A stretch of DNA of 64,000 bases from an uncultured Dehalococcoidia bacterium (lineage in GTDB: Bacteria > Chloroflexota > Dehalococcoidia > Lucifugimonadales > CATQGZ01): NCBI GenBank assembly GCA_958295685.1, contig OY282366.1:1-64000 (forward strand), read 5' to 3'. The translations under genes were made by a program, and so were the position numbers. The stretch's first letter is position 1. Each line of letters begins with the position of its first letter. The notes under the pieces were generated by a model. The model saw nothing but the letters and a program-made list of their open reading frames with translations, was not told the DNA's origin and searched no databases. Shown here piece by piece: positions 37,565-45,973 of this stretch.

Positions 37565-39480
37565 GGCTCCTACGGCTGGAGCTGCGTGACGTGCGGTGTC
37601 ACAGCCAGCTCGAGGTGGACTTCCCGCCCGAGGGCATCCTCGGGATCATCGGTGCTAACGAGTCCGGGAAGTCCAGCATTCTGGAGGCCGTCGGTTGGGC
37701 GCTGTATGGTGTGACCGCGATTCGCGGCACAGCCCAGACCTTGGGGCGACGTGGTGGTGGCCCCCCACACGTCAAGCTGGACATCGAGATCGACGACGTG
37801 CAGGTGGTCATCAGTCGGCGTCCGGGCCACGCGGAGGTGCGTGCCGACGGCCGGACACTGGCCAGTGGGACCACGCCGGTGAACGATTACGTCGTGAAGG
37901 TGATCGGCATGACGTGGGGGGAATTCGCCGCGTCGTACTTCGCGGTGCAGGGACACATCAAGCAGCTGCTGACGATGCGTCCAGCATCCCGAGGTGCCTT
38001 TGTCCGCCGGTTGCTGGGCGTCGATCGTGTCGACGAGGCGGTGGTCGATCTGCGCCGGGAGAAGCTCGCTCCGGCAAAGGTGAAGATCGAGCACTTGCAG
38101 GCGGCTGATCTGGACGTCGACCAGGCTCGGAGTGTCGAGCAGGCGGCATCCAAGGCGGTGGACGAGCTGGACGGCGTGGAGGCGGCCATCCAGAGGAAGT
38201 CCGAGGTCGTCCAGGTGTGGCGGGACAACGCCTTGGCCGAGACCAAGGATTTGGCACGCCTCGTTGATCAGCATAAGACTGAGCTGGAGGCGGCTGAGCG
38301 GGAGGTGCGGGCCTTCCATGACCACCGCGAGCGGTGGCAGCGGTCGGCACGGGCCCGGAAGGCTGCGGAAGCCCGGGTTGCATCCTTGGCATCCGCAACG
38401 CCCGACAGCGTTACGGCGGCGACCGGCTACCGCCTTGGGGCTCAGCAGGCGTATCGTGAGCTCGAAGACGAGTGGCAGAAGGCGAAGGCCAGGACAACGC
38501 AGGCGATCTCGCAAGCGCGTGAGGACCTCCAAACGGCGAAGTCGGCGCGATACGACGCCTGTGCCGAGTGCGGTCGCCCTTGGGACCAGGGCGCCATCAA
38601 TGCCGCCCGCGAGAAGCTCGAGGCGGCCTATAAGGCGGACCGGGACGTGGCTGGCGTGCCGGAGAAACTGGTGTTCGCTCGGGAGCATGCTGAGCGTGCG
38701 GACAGGGAGTGGCGCGAGCTGCGGCAACAGGCCACCCGGCTGGCGGACGCCCGGCGACATCTGTCGGACATCTCCGACGGCGCCGAACCGACAGGCGACA
38801 TCCAGGCGCTGACAGACGCTGCGCGGCAAGCGCGGGAGCAGTACAAGAAAACCGCCGACGCGAGGATGCTGGCCGATAAGGAACACGCTGATGCGGTGGC
38901 GAAGCTGGACCGCTTGGTGAGCAAGAAATCGGAGGTGGAGCGGAAGCTGTCTCGGCTCAGGACTGAGCAGGCCCTCGTGCAGGCCCGGCGGAAGCGCATC
39001 GAGAAGCGGCTGGAAGAGCTGGAGGCGTGCCGGCGCGAGTTGGCGACGGCCGCCACAGCCGTGGAGCGGATCACGACGTTCCGCAACAGCATCGCCGGAC
39101 GGATCCGGCCGGAGCTCGAAGAGCTGGCGTCCGGGTTCGTCGGTCTGTTGACCGATGGGCGGCACGAGGCCGTGACGCTGGACGAGTCGCTGCACCCCAC
39201 CGTGTGGGAGGACGGCCAAGAGAGCGACGTGATCAGCGGAGGCACCGAAGATGTTGTCGGGCTGTCGATGCGGCTGGCGCTCGGCGAACTGCTGGCCGCC
39301 CGGACAGGCAAGCCAATCGAGTTCCTGCTGCTGGACGAGCCGTTCGGGTCGTTGGATGCGGTCCGACGCGCCAATGTCATGGAGTTGCTGGCGCGACTGC
39401 GGGGCGTCTACCGTCAGATCGTCCTGATCTCGCACGTCGAGGAAACTCGGGATGCGGTGGACAAGGCGGTGGTGCTATGA
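37561..39480 (+). CDS. SbcC/Rad50-like SMC ATPase (639 aa)
   Basis: Walker A GANESGKSSILEA (residues 31-43), long charged coiled coil (about 170-560) with a central zinc-hook CAECGRPW near residue 337, ABC signature LSMRLALGELLAAR near 565 and Walker B EFLLLDEPFGSLDAV near 590. N-terminus MRLLRLELRDVRCHSQLEVDF fits family. Partner of the upstream SbcD-like nuclease. The coiled coil is shorter than in bacterial SbcC, typical of phage versions. Confidence 0.9.
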   Translation: MRLLRLELRDVRCHSQLEVDFPPEGILGIIGANESGKSSILEAVGWALYGVTAIRGTAQTLGRRGGGPPHVKLDIEIDDVQVVISRRPGHAEVRADGRTLASGTTPVNDYVVKVIGMTWGEFAASYFAVQGHIKQLLTMRPASRGAFVRRLLGVDRVDEAVVDLRREKLAPAKVKIEHLQAADLDVDQARSVEQAASKAVDELDGVEAAIQRKSEVVQVWRDNALAETKDLARLVDQHKTELEAAEREVRAFHDHRERWQRSARARKAAEARVASLASATPDSVTAATGYRLGAQQAYRELEDEWQKAKARTTQAISQAREDLQTAKSARYDACAECGRPWDQGAINAAREKLEAAYKADRDVAGVPEKLVFAREHAERADREWRELRQQATRLADARRHLSDISDGAEPTGDIQALTDAARQAREQYKKTADARMLADKEHADAVAKLDRLVSKKSEVERKLSRLRTEQALVQARRKRIEKRLEELEACRRELATAATAVERITTFRNSIAGRIRPELEELASGFVGLLTDGRHEAVTLDESLHPTVWEDGQESDVISGGTEDVVGLSMRLALGELLAARTGKPIEFLLLDEPFGSLDAVRRANVMELLARLRGVYRQIVLISHVEETRDAVDKAVVL

Positions 39481-39881
39481 GGCGCACCGCACTCGCAGTA
39501 CTCTTCGCCGTCGCCGCGTGCGACGGACCCACCACGCCGGCGGCCACGGCCAACGTGGAGGTCAGCGTCGAGGTGGCCCGGGCCGTCAAGGGTCCCAGCC
39601 ACTGCGTCTGGAGCAACGGACATGGGGTCAACGTATGGCTCGGCAATGAGCGGCAGCCGACGAACCACTTGGGGATTGCTCGGTTCGCCAGCGTTCCCCA
39701 CGGGATGATTCCGGGGTTCCTCGAAAGCGACGACGAAGAGCTTAACTGGTGGCACAACGACGGTCCCTACCCGTTCCCCTACGTCAGGATAGACGGAACC
39801 GAAAAGAAGCTGTGGTTCTTCGGGTTCGCCGACGGAATGACGGTGAAGGACACCTGCTGGGCGTTGCGGGAGGCGCCATGA
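39477..39881 (+). CDS. Predicted lipoprotein in the replication operon (134 aa)
   Basis: MRRTALAVLFAVAACDG is a signal peptide with lipobox AVAAC (Cys15), followed by a Thr/Ala-rich linker and a beta-type domain (HCVWSNGHGVNVWLGNERQ, YVRIDGTEKKLWFFG). ATG overlaps the SbcC stop (ATGA). Exported lipoproteins among replication genes are unusual and may mediate superinfection exclusion. Function inferred from location only. Confidence 0.7.
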   Translation: MRRTALAVLFAVAACDGPTTPAATANVEVSVEVARAVKGPSHCVWSNGHGVNVWLGNERQPTNHLGIARFASVPHGMIPGFLESDDEELNWWHNDGPYPFPYVRIDGTEKKLWFFGFADGMTVKDTCWALREAP

Positions 39882-41092
39882 AGAACCGGACGATCTTCAC
39901 GGGCGACAACCTGGACGTGCTCCGGGGGCTGAACAGCGCGTCGGTCGATCTCGTCTACCTCGATCCGCCGTTCAACTCCAACCGTGACTACTCGGCCCCG
40001 GTGGGCTCGAAGGCCGCCGGCGCCGCGTTCAAGGACACGTGGCACTGGGACGACGTGGACGCCGCCTGGCTGGGCGAGCTTGCGGACGCGGAGCCCGACC
40101 TGGCGCTGGTGATCGAGGCGGCGGGCGCGGTGCACGGACGGGGGATGAAGAGCTACTTGCTGATGATGGCGGTGCGGCTGGTCGAGCTTCGGCGCGTGCT
40201 CAAGCCCACGGGGAGCATCTACCTGCACTGCGACCCGACGGCCAACTCGTACCTGCGCTTGCTGATGGACGGCGTGTTCGGGCGCGAGAACATGCGCAAC
40301 GAGATCGTCTGGTGCTACACCGGGCCGGGTTCGCCCAAGATGAAGCAGTTCAATCGCAAGCACGACACGCTGTTGTGGTACAGCAACGGCGACCAGTGGG
40401 CGTTTAACGGCGACGACGTACGGTTGCCGTACAAGGATGCGAAGCAGCGACCGCGCAAGGCGTTCGACACGGGTGGCGCGTTCGACAAGGAGCAGATCGA
40501 AGCGATGCGCCGCCGTGGAAAGATACCCGAGACGTGGTGGCCGCAAGCTCCGGGCAACGGACTATGCGTCGTCGCACGGTCAAAGAAGGAGCGCGTCGGA
40601 TACCCGACGCAGAAGCCGCTCGCCCTGCTGGAGCGGATCATCAAGGCGTCGAGCAACGAGGGCGACGTGGTGCTCGACCCGTTCTGCGGTTGCGCGACCA
40701 CCTGCGTCGCCGCCGAGACGCTAGGACGCGAGTGGATCGGTATCGACCTGTCGGCGCTGGCGGTGAAGCTCGTCAGGAACCGCCTCCGCGACCACCACGG
40801 CCTCTTCGGCGACGTGATCCACCGCACCGACATCCCCCGCCGCACCGACCGCGACAAGCCCAAGCCCTACCGCCAGCAGGCCCACGTCATCTACGGCGAC
40901 GCCGAAGGCAACTGTCACTACTGCGGTCACCACTTCCCGTTCCGCAACACGACCCTCGACCACAAGGTCCCACGGTCGAAGGGCGGAACGGATCACCTCG
41001 ACAACCTCGTTCTCGCGTGCGGAGCCTGCAACTCGGCCAAGGGCTCCAAGGACTACCACGCATTCCTGGCCAAACAGGCGAGACGGCTATGA
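39878..41092 (+). CDS. DNA methyltransferase fused to a C-terminal HNH nuclease (404 aa)
   Basis: N-terminal part: TGDNLDVLRGLNSASVDLVYLDPPFNSNRDY (beta-class motif IV DPPF within the first 30 residues) and VVLDPFCGCATTCVAAETLGREWIGIDLS (SAM motif I) near residue 265, with the order IV then I expected of beta-class N4-cytosine/N6-adenine enzymes. C-terminal part: CHYCGHHFPFRNTTLDHKVPRSKGGTDHLDNLVLACGACNSAKGS is a classical CxxC...HNH nuclease. One open frame with no stop between the two. It could modify phage DNA and cut unmodified DNA. Details in findings. Confidence 0.88.
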   Translation: MKNRTIFTGDNLDVLRGLNSASVDLVYLDPPFNSNRDYSAPVGSKAAGAAFKDTWHWDDVDAAWLGELADAEPDLALVIEAAGAVHGRGMKSYLLMMAVRLVELRRVLKPTGSIYLHCDPTANSYLRLLMDGVFGRENMRNEIVWCYTGPGSPKMKQFNRKHDTLLWYSNGDQWAFNGDDVRLPYKDAKQRPRKAFDTGGAFDKEQIEAMRRRGKIPETWWPQAPGNGLCVVARSKKERVGYPTQKPLALLERIIKASSNEGDVVLDPFCGCATTCVAAETLGREWIGIDLSALAVKLVRNRLRDHHGLFGDVIHRTDIPRRTDRDKPKPYRQQAHVIYGDAEGNCHYCGHHFPFRNTTLDHKVPRSKGGTDHLDNLVLACGACNSAKGSKDYHAFLAKQARRL

Positions 41093-41418
41093 GCAATCAA
41101 GTGTTCGAAACCTCTAGCCAAGCGCTGGAGGTCGTACTCGCCGACGTGAAGGCTTGTCGCGAGACCGACATGAGCACGGAGAGCGCCTCCAGCTGGCTGA
41201 ACGGCCAGAGTGTGGCCTACACGCGAGTCCTGAGTGAGTTCGCCGGCCGACGATGGCACGCTATGAATCACCTGGCGGGTGGTTTCCTTATGGCGTCCGT
41301 GTTGCTCGAAGAGCTAGCGGATTACGAGAAGGTGATCACCACCCTCGAGGGTGCCATTGGGAATACGCCGGCTGCGGATTACTCGCCGCAAATGGGACGA
41401 AGGGTCCACGAGGCGTGA
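41089..41418 (+). CDS. Helical protein of unknown function (109 aa)
   Basis: Begins MSNQVFETSSQALEVVLADV with ATGA overlap. Helical through residue 90 (LAGGFLMASVLLEELADYEKVI). It sits between the methyltransferase-HNH gene and a nuclease gene. Not recognised. Confidence 0.6.
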   Translation: MSNQVFETSSQALEVVLADVKACRETDMSTESASSWLNGQSVAYTRVLSEFAGRRWHAMNHLAGGFLMASVLLEELADYEKVITTLEGAIGNTPAADYSPQMGRRVHEA

Positions 41419-41786
41419 GGGAGCGTGACCTGATCAACCGCATCCTGCTTGCGGTGCAGACCGAGTGGCCGACCGAGGTGCGGCTGTTCCGAAACTCGGT
41501 CGGCATGGGCACCGTCGGAACTCCAGACCGGGCGACGCGAAGACGTGCGATGCGGTTCGGGCTGGCTGTCGGCTCAGCCGATCTGATCGGAATCGGGCGG
41601 GATGGCGTGTTCCTCTCCCTGGAGGTGAAAGCTGACCGTCGTCGTCTGACGGCGGCACAGCGGAAGTGGAAGAAGATGATCAGAGACATGGGTGGCATCG
41701 CGCACGTGGTCAGCACTCCAGAGGAAGCGGTGCGCATCCTACACGACGAGTTTGCGGGGAGGCGGAGATGGTCAAGATCGGACTGA
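41415..41786 (+). CDS. VRR-NUC nuclease (123 aa)
   Basis: GTG start overlapping the upstream stop (GTGA): MRERDLINRILLAVQTEWPTE ... RLFRNSVG ... FGLAVGSADLIGIGRDGVFLSLEVKAD ... LTAAQRKWKKMIRDMGGIAHVVSTPEEAV. The GSADL, LEVKAD and QRKW...G motifs are those of the VRR-NUC PD-(D/E)XK family, which act on branched DNA. A larger upstream frame from 41253 is rejected because it reads through the previous gene. Confidence 0.82.
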   Translation: MRERDLINRILLAVQTEWPTEVRLFRNSVGMGTVGTPDRATRRRAMRFGLAVGSADLIGIGRDGVFLSLEVKADRRRLTAAQRKWKKMIRDMGGIAHVVSTPEEAVRILHDEFAGRRRWSRSD

Positions 41787-41959
41787 CGGAGAAGGGGCGC
41801 ATCAGTGCTGTCTCTGTGGACGGCGGCGACGCATGGATTCTCAGCGACGGGGGATGGCGATACGTGGGTTTCCCTGTGCTGCCAATGATCTCGGAAGAGA
41901 AGACCCGAGCTATCCTAGACTGGGTGAAGTCCGCTGCGCCTCCGTCCAGAGCAAACTGA
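41768..41959 (+). CDS. Small protein before the helicase (63 aa)
   Basis: Begins MVKIGLTEKGRISAVSVDGGDA with GGAGG upstream; a beta-type domain with a C-terminal helix (EEKTRAILDWVKSAAP). Overlaps the end of the nuclease gene and the probable beginning of the helicase. Unknown. Confidence 0.55.
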   Translation: MVKIGLTEKGRISAVSVDGGDAWILSDGGWRYVGFPVLPMISEEKTRAILDWVKSAAPPSRAN

Positions 41960-43352
41960 GCTGATCGAGGGTACCCGGACTGCCATGCGCCGGCATCGCC
42001 GGGTGCTGGTGCAGGCGCCCACCGGCTTCGGCAAGTCGGTGGTGATAGCCCACATGGTGGCGTCCGCCCAGGTGGCCTGTCCCCCCGTCTGGGTGGCGGC
42101 GCATCGTCGGGAGATCCTGGACCAGCTGTCGCGAGTGCTGTGGGCGTGCGACGTGGGGCACAGCTGGGTTCTCGGCCGACGTGCCAAGAACAACTTGGCC
42201 AGCGTCCAGTTGGGGTCGATCCAGAGTCTCTGGAATCGTCGGACTCAGCTTCGGCGCCCGTCGCTGCTCGTGGTTGACGAGGCCCACCACTGCACCAGCC
42301 CCACCTACCGACGACTGCTGGCGCACGTCGGCTCGGCCTGGGTGATCGGATTGACGGCCACGCCGATGCGGCTGGACGGCCAGCCGCTGGGGGACATCTT
42401 TGGCGAGCTGGTGCTGGGGCCCTCGACCGCTGAGCTGATCCAGATGGGCCGACTGGCGCGGTATCGCGTCTTCGGCGCTGCGCCCCCGGACGACACGCGG
42501 GAGGGGATGAAGCGGCGTGCGGGAGACTTTGCCCGTGGGGCGCAGGAGGATTGGCTGGCCGACAAGCGCATCCTCGGAGACGGTCCCAAGCACTACATGA
42601 AGTGGGTCTATCCCGGGTCGAGTCTCGTTTTCTGTCCCACCCGACGGGTGGCCCGGGAGGCTCGCGACCGGTTCCGTCGTGCAGGGATCCCGAGCGAATA
42701 CGTCGGGGGCGACACACCCGCCGCTGATCGGATGGCTCGAGTGCGCGGTCTCAAGACTGGCCACGTGAAGGTGGTGACGAGCGTGGACCTCTTCTCCGAG
42801 GGCCTCGATTGCCCAGGGCTGGCAGCGGTCCAGCTGATGAGGCCGACCGAAAGCCTGGCGTTGTACCTCCAGCAGGTCGGCCGGGCGCTCCGCGTCGAGG
42901 ACGGCAAGCAGGAAGCGTTGATCCTCGACCACGTGAAGAACGTCTGGCGGCACGGACTTCCTGATGCGCAGCGGGAGTGGGTATTGGAGAAGGGCGGATC
43001 ACGGAAGCGAGGATCGACGCCGGTCGCCTCCGTTTCGTATTGCGCGGAGTGCTTCGCCGTCTTCCGGTCCGGCGTGCCACGGTGTCCCGCATGTGGTCAT
43101 GCCGTCACGGTGGGCCGGAAAGTCGAAGAGGATCGCGAGGCCACCCTGGTGGAGATCGACCCAGCGGTGCAGCGGGTCAAGCGTCGGGCTGAAGAGCGCT
43201 CCGCCCGCACACTCGACGATCTCGTGCGGCTCGCGCAGCAACGCGGCTACCGCCGAGGCTGGGCGGCGCATCGGTTTGCTGCACGACACGGGATCGAACT
43301 CGATGCTCAGCTCAGGGCTCAAGAGGGCGCCCTCTGGAAGCACTCGGCGTGA
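41934..43352 (+). CDS. SF2 DNA helicase with C-terminal zinc motif (about 472 aa)
   Basis: DEAH-box helicase: Q-motif-like LRPEQTELIEGTRTAMRR, Walker A VQAPTGFGKSVV, motif II VVDEAHH, motif III TATPM, and C-terminal motifs KVVTSVDLFSEGLDCPG and QQVGRALRVE. After residue 330 there is a zinc ribbon YCAECFAVFRSGVPRCPACGH. The Q-motif lies upstream of the first ATG (41985), and the only start seen there is CTG at 41934, which I use tentatively. Stop overlaps the next GTG. It should unwind branched DNA in replication or recombination. Confidence 0.8.
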   Translation: MRLRPEQTELIEGTRTAMRRHRRVLVQAPTGFGKSVVIAHMVASAQVACPPVWVAAHRREILDQLSRVLWACDVGHSWVLGRRAKNNLASVQLGSIQSLWNRRTQLRRPSLLVVDEAHHCTSPTYRRLLAHVGSAWVIGLTATPMRLDGQPLGDIFGELVLGPSTAELIQMGRLARYRVFGAAPPDDTREGMKRRAGDFARGAQEDWLADKRILGDGPKHYMKWVYPGSSLVFCPTRRVAREARDRFRRAGIPSEYVGGDTPAADRMARVRGLKTGHVKVVTSVDLFSEGLDCPGLAAVQLMRPTESLALYLQQVGRALRVEDGKQEALILDHVKNVWRHGLPDAQREWVLEKGGSRKRGSTPVASVSYCAECFAVFRSGVPRCPACGHAVTVGRKVEEDREATLVEIDPAVQRVKRRAEERSARTLDDLVRLAQQRGYRRGWAAHRFAARHGIELDAQLRAQEGALWKHSA

Positions 43353-45973
43353 GTCGGGTGCGGGAGGACACAGCGGTGCGCCAGGCGATGGCAGTGCATG
43401 GGCTGTACCCACGCGGAGTCCTGGTCGCCAACGACGCCTATCACCGCTTTCCTGGGCGGGAGAAGTCGAAATCGAACCGTGCCGGGTGGTACCGGGTGCC
43501 TGTGGATCAACGGGTCGTCTTCTTTGGCGACTATAGCCAGGGACTGAGCACGTATTGGCGCGACGAGACGTGGAAACGCCCTCCGCTGGATGAGTGGAAG
43601 AAGATCCAGAGGAGGCAGGCCCGGCTGAAGAAAAACCGGGAAGAGGCTGCGGAGACGAGTCGCGGAACGATGCGGAAGATCTGGGCGAATGCCACTGTGC
43701 TGGACCCCAAGACGCACCCCTATTTCGAGGCCAAGGACATCGACCCGACGGACTGCCAGGTCCGCCGATATCGAGACGATAAGGGGACGGACATGTTGCT
43801 GTGCCCGCTGTATCTCGGGAGGAAGCTGGTCGGTATCCAGCGCATCTTCACCGACGGCCGAAAGCGGTTCTTCTTCGGGATGCAGAATTTCGATGGCGGC
43901 TCGGTTCGCTTCAGCGGCGGCTCCCGTGTGATCTATCTCTGCGAAGGGTGGGCGACTGCCTGGTCAATCTGGAAGTCCACCAAGTGCTCAGTGATCGCCT
44001 GCTACTCGACTGAGAATCTCGGTCATGTCGCGGCCCGGGCCGTCGAGAAGCTCAGCGACGCACGGATCATCATCGCGGCTGATAACGATCGGTGGAGCAC
44101 CTACTACGCAAAGGGCGGTGGAGAGAAGCCCAACCCCGGCGTCGCCTATGCTCGGAGCATCGCTGCCGCGCACGACCTGGAGGTGGCGATCCCCGATTTC
44201 GTGGACTTGACGGGCGAGCCGACGGACTACGACGATCTGCGGAGGCTGGAGGGAGAGCCGGCGGTGCGGCGGTGGCTGGACCCCGATATCGCGACCGACG
44301 CCGTGACCGAGCCCTCTGAAGCGTCCGACGAGCCCACATGGTTGGACGAGGCGCCCTTCATTGCTCGCGGCATGGTCGGCGACAGGTATCTGCTGGTCAG
44401 GAAGGACACCGGTGCGCCAAAGCTGCTGACAGCGAGTCAGCTGTGCAGCCAACCGTTTCTTACGGCGCTGGCCCCGAAGTCGTGGTGGGATGTCCAGAGC
44501 GCAGATTTCTTCGGGACTAAGAACACCAGCTGGATGAGCTTGGGCGGATTGCTCCAAGGCATTTGCGAGGCAAACGACCAGGTGGGGAATCACGCCAGGG
44601 GCCGTGGTGTGTGGCGCGAGCCAGCGGGAATTGTGGTCCATTGCGGAGATTCGCTTCAGAGACCAAATGGTTTCTGGACGAAGCCCTGGTTGTATGCTGG
44701 CGCGAACTACATCAAGCCCGATAATCCTGACGATCACATGGGCCAGCTGCGTGAAGAAGCGACCGTGGAGGAGACTCGCAGGGTGGCGGAAGCGATCTGC
44801 GATTGGTGGTGGTGGAAGTGGGGCGCCTCGGGAGAACTGGTGACTGGCTGGACACTACTTGCGCCCATTGCGGCCTGCCTACGGTGGCGTCCACACATCT
44901 GGGTCAACGCACCGCCGAGTGCGGGCAAGAGCCAACTGCTGACTCTGCTCGCGGGAGTCAGCTCGTTCGTGCAATACTCGGAAGGCGGCACCACTAGGGC
45001 GTCCCTGTACCGCGACTTGGGAGGCATCAATGCGCTCAGCGGGATCCTGGATGAGATGGAGCCGCCGAGTAGCGACCAAGCACGGCAACGGACGTATGAC
45101 GATGTGATTGAATATGCTCGGAAGTGCTCGTCCGGCTCGACGATCCGACAGGTCAAGGGCGACACGACGGTATCATATCGGGCGCAGTCGATGTTCTTGT
45201 TTGCGTCGATCGCCGGTGCGGTGCGGACACCCCAGGATCAGCAACGCTTCACCGCTTGCGAGTTCATTAAGCCGACACGGCCAGACAAATTGTATCTGAT
45301 CGACCGGGCGGACCTTGACCAACAGATCCGAGACGGATTGCCGGCGCGGATCTTGGCGCGAACCGTAGCTATGCTGCGGGACGGAAGGCTGGATCGAGCA
45401 ATCGACACCTTCCGCAACGTCTTCCTCCACAATACCAAGTCCAGCCGCCAAGCCGATCAGCTGGGGTCCCTGATGGCGGGTGCATGGATGATGCGCCACG
45501 ACGACGCGCCCGACGCCCTAGAAGCTCGGGAGTGGATCGGGAGCATGGACTGGAACGAAAGTGCCGACAGTCATGGTGCCGCGACTACACCCGTCACAGT
45601 GGATCAAGCGGGCCGGGTCGTGCTGGACCACCTTCTGCAAGCTGGCGTTTTCTATGACTTCGACAAGAAGAAAACGGTGCTCGGTGCCTTGATCATCAAG
45701 GCCGCCACGATGCTGACCGACGTTAGCGAAGAGGCCAAGACCCTGAGACAGTGGCAGATAGCGGTGTCGTCAGACTGGGTGATCTTCGGCTGCAAGTCTC
45801 GCTTGATCCGACGTGCGCTGAAAGACACGATGTATCAAGACCGCTGGCCAGCCCTGCTGGCGGATTTGCCGGGTGCAACGAAGCCTACTGCGGTGGAGGG
45901 CGGGAGGCAGCGATTTGACGGCGTGCGGACCATGGTGGTGAAGGTTCCGCTCAAAGAGGTGATCGGGAGCTAG
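43349..45973 (+). CDS. Toprim primase-helicase (874 aa)
   Basis: GTG start coupled to the helicase gene. Residues 130-290: a TOPRIM-type domain with IYLCEGWATAWSIWKS and DARIIIAADND (EG then DxND metal motifs). Residues 510-600: P-loop VNAPPSAGKSQLLTLLAG, then ILDEMEPPSSDQ as Walker B and an arginine-rich helix. This primase/ATPase combination replaces separate DnaG/DnaB proteins in several phages. It is the last gene of the plus operon and its stop overlaps the stop of the convergent giant gene. Confidence 0.82.
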   Translation: MSRVREDTAVRQAMAVHGLYPRGVLVANDAYHRFPGREKSKSNRAGWYRVPVDQRVVFFGDYSQGLSTYWRDETWKRPPLDEWKKIQRRQARLKKNREEAAETSRGTMRKIWANATVLDPKTHPYFEAKDIDPTDCQVRRYRDDKGTDMLLCPLYLGRKLVGIQRIFTDGRKRFFFGMQNFDGGSVRFSGGSRVIYLCEGWATAWSIWKSTKCSVIACYSTENLGHVAARAVEKLSDARIIIAADNDRWSTYYAKGGGEKPNPGVAYARSIAAAHDLEVAIPDFVDLTGEPTDYDDLRRLEGEPAVRRWLDPDIATDAVTEPSEASDEPTWLDEAPFIARGMVGDRYLLVRKDTGAPKLLTASQLCSQPFLTALAPKSWWDVQSADFFGTKNTSWMSLGGLLQGICEANDQVGNHARGRGVWREPAGIVVHCGDSLQRPNGFWTKPWLYAGANYIKPDNPDDHMGQLREEATVEETRRVAEAICDWWWWKWGASGELVTGWTLLAPIAACLRWRPHIWVNAPPSAGKSQLLTLLAGVSSFVQYSEGGTTRASLYRDLGGINALSGILDEMEPPSSDQARQRTYDDVIEYARKCSSGSTIRQVKGDTTVSYRAQSMFLFASIAGAVRTPQDQQRFTACEFIKPTRPDKLYLIDRADLDQQIRDGLPARILARTVAMLRDGRLDRAIDTFRNVFLHNTKSSRQADQLGSLMAGAWMMRHDDAPDALEAREWIGSMDWNESADSHGAATTPVTVDQAGRVVLDHLLQAGVFYDFDKKKTVLGALIIKAATMLTDVSEEAKTLRQWQIAVSSDWVIFGCKSRLIRRALKDTMYQDRWPALLADLPGATKPTAVEGGRQRFDGVRTMVVKVPLKEVIGS

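Noticed and set aside
37570..39435. Minus-strand 621-residue open frame opposite SbcC
   Set aside because: Reflects the high GC and third-position bias of the SbcC gene; no ribosome site or motif.
44495..44506. CGCAGATT sequence within the primase-helicase gene
   Set aside because: Has only the core of the upstream box, no GCGTAG partner at the right spacing and lies inside a coding sequence.
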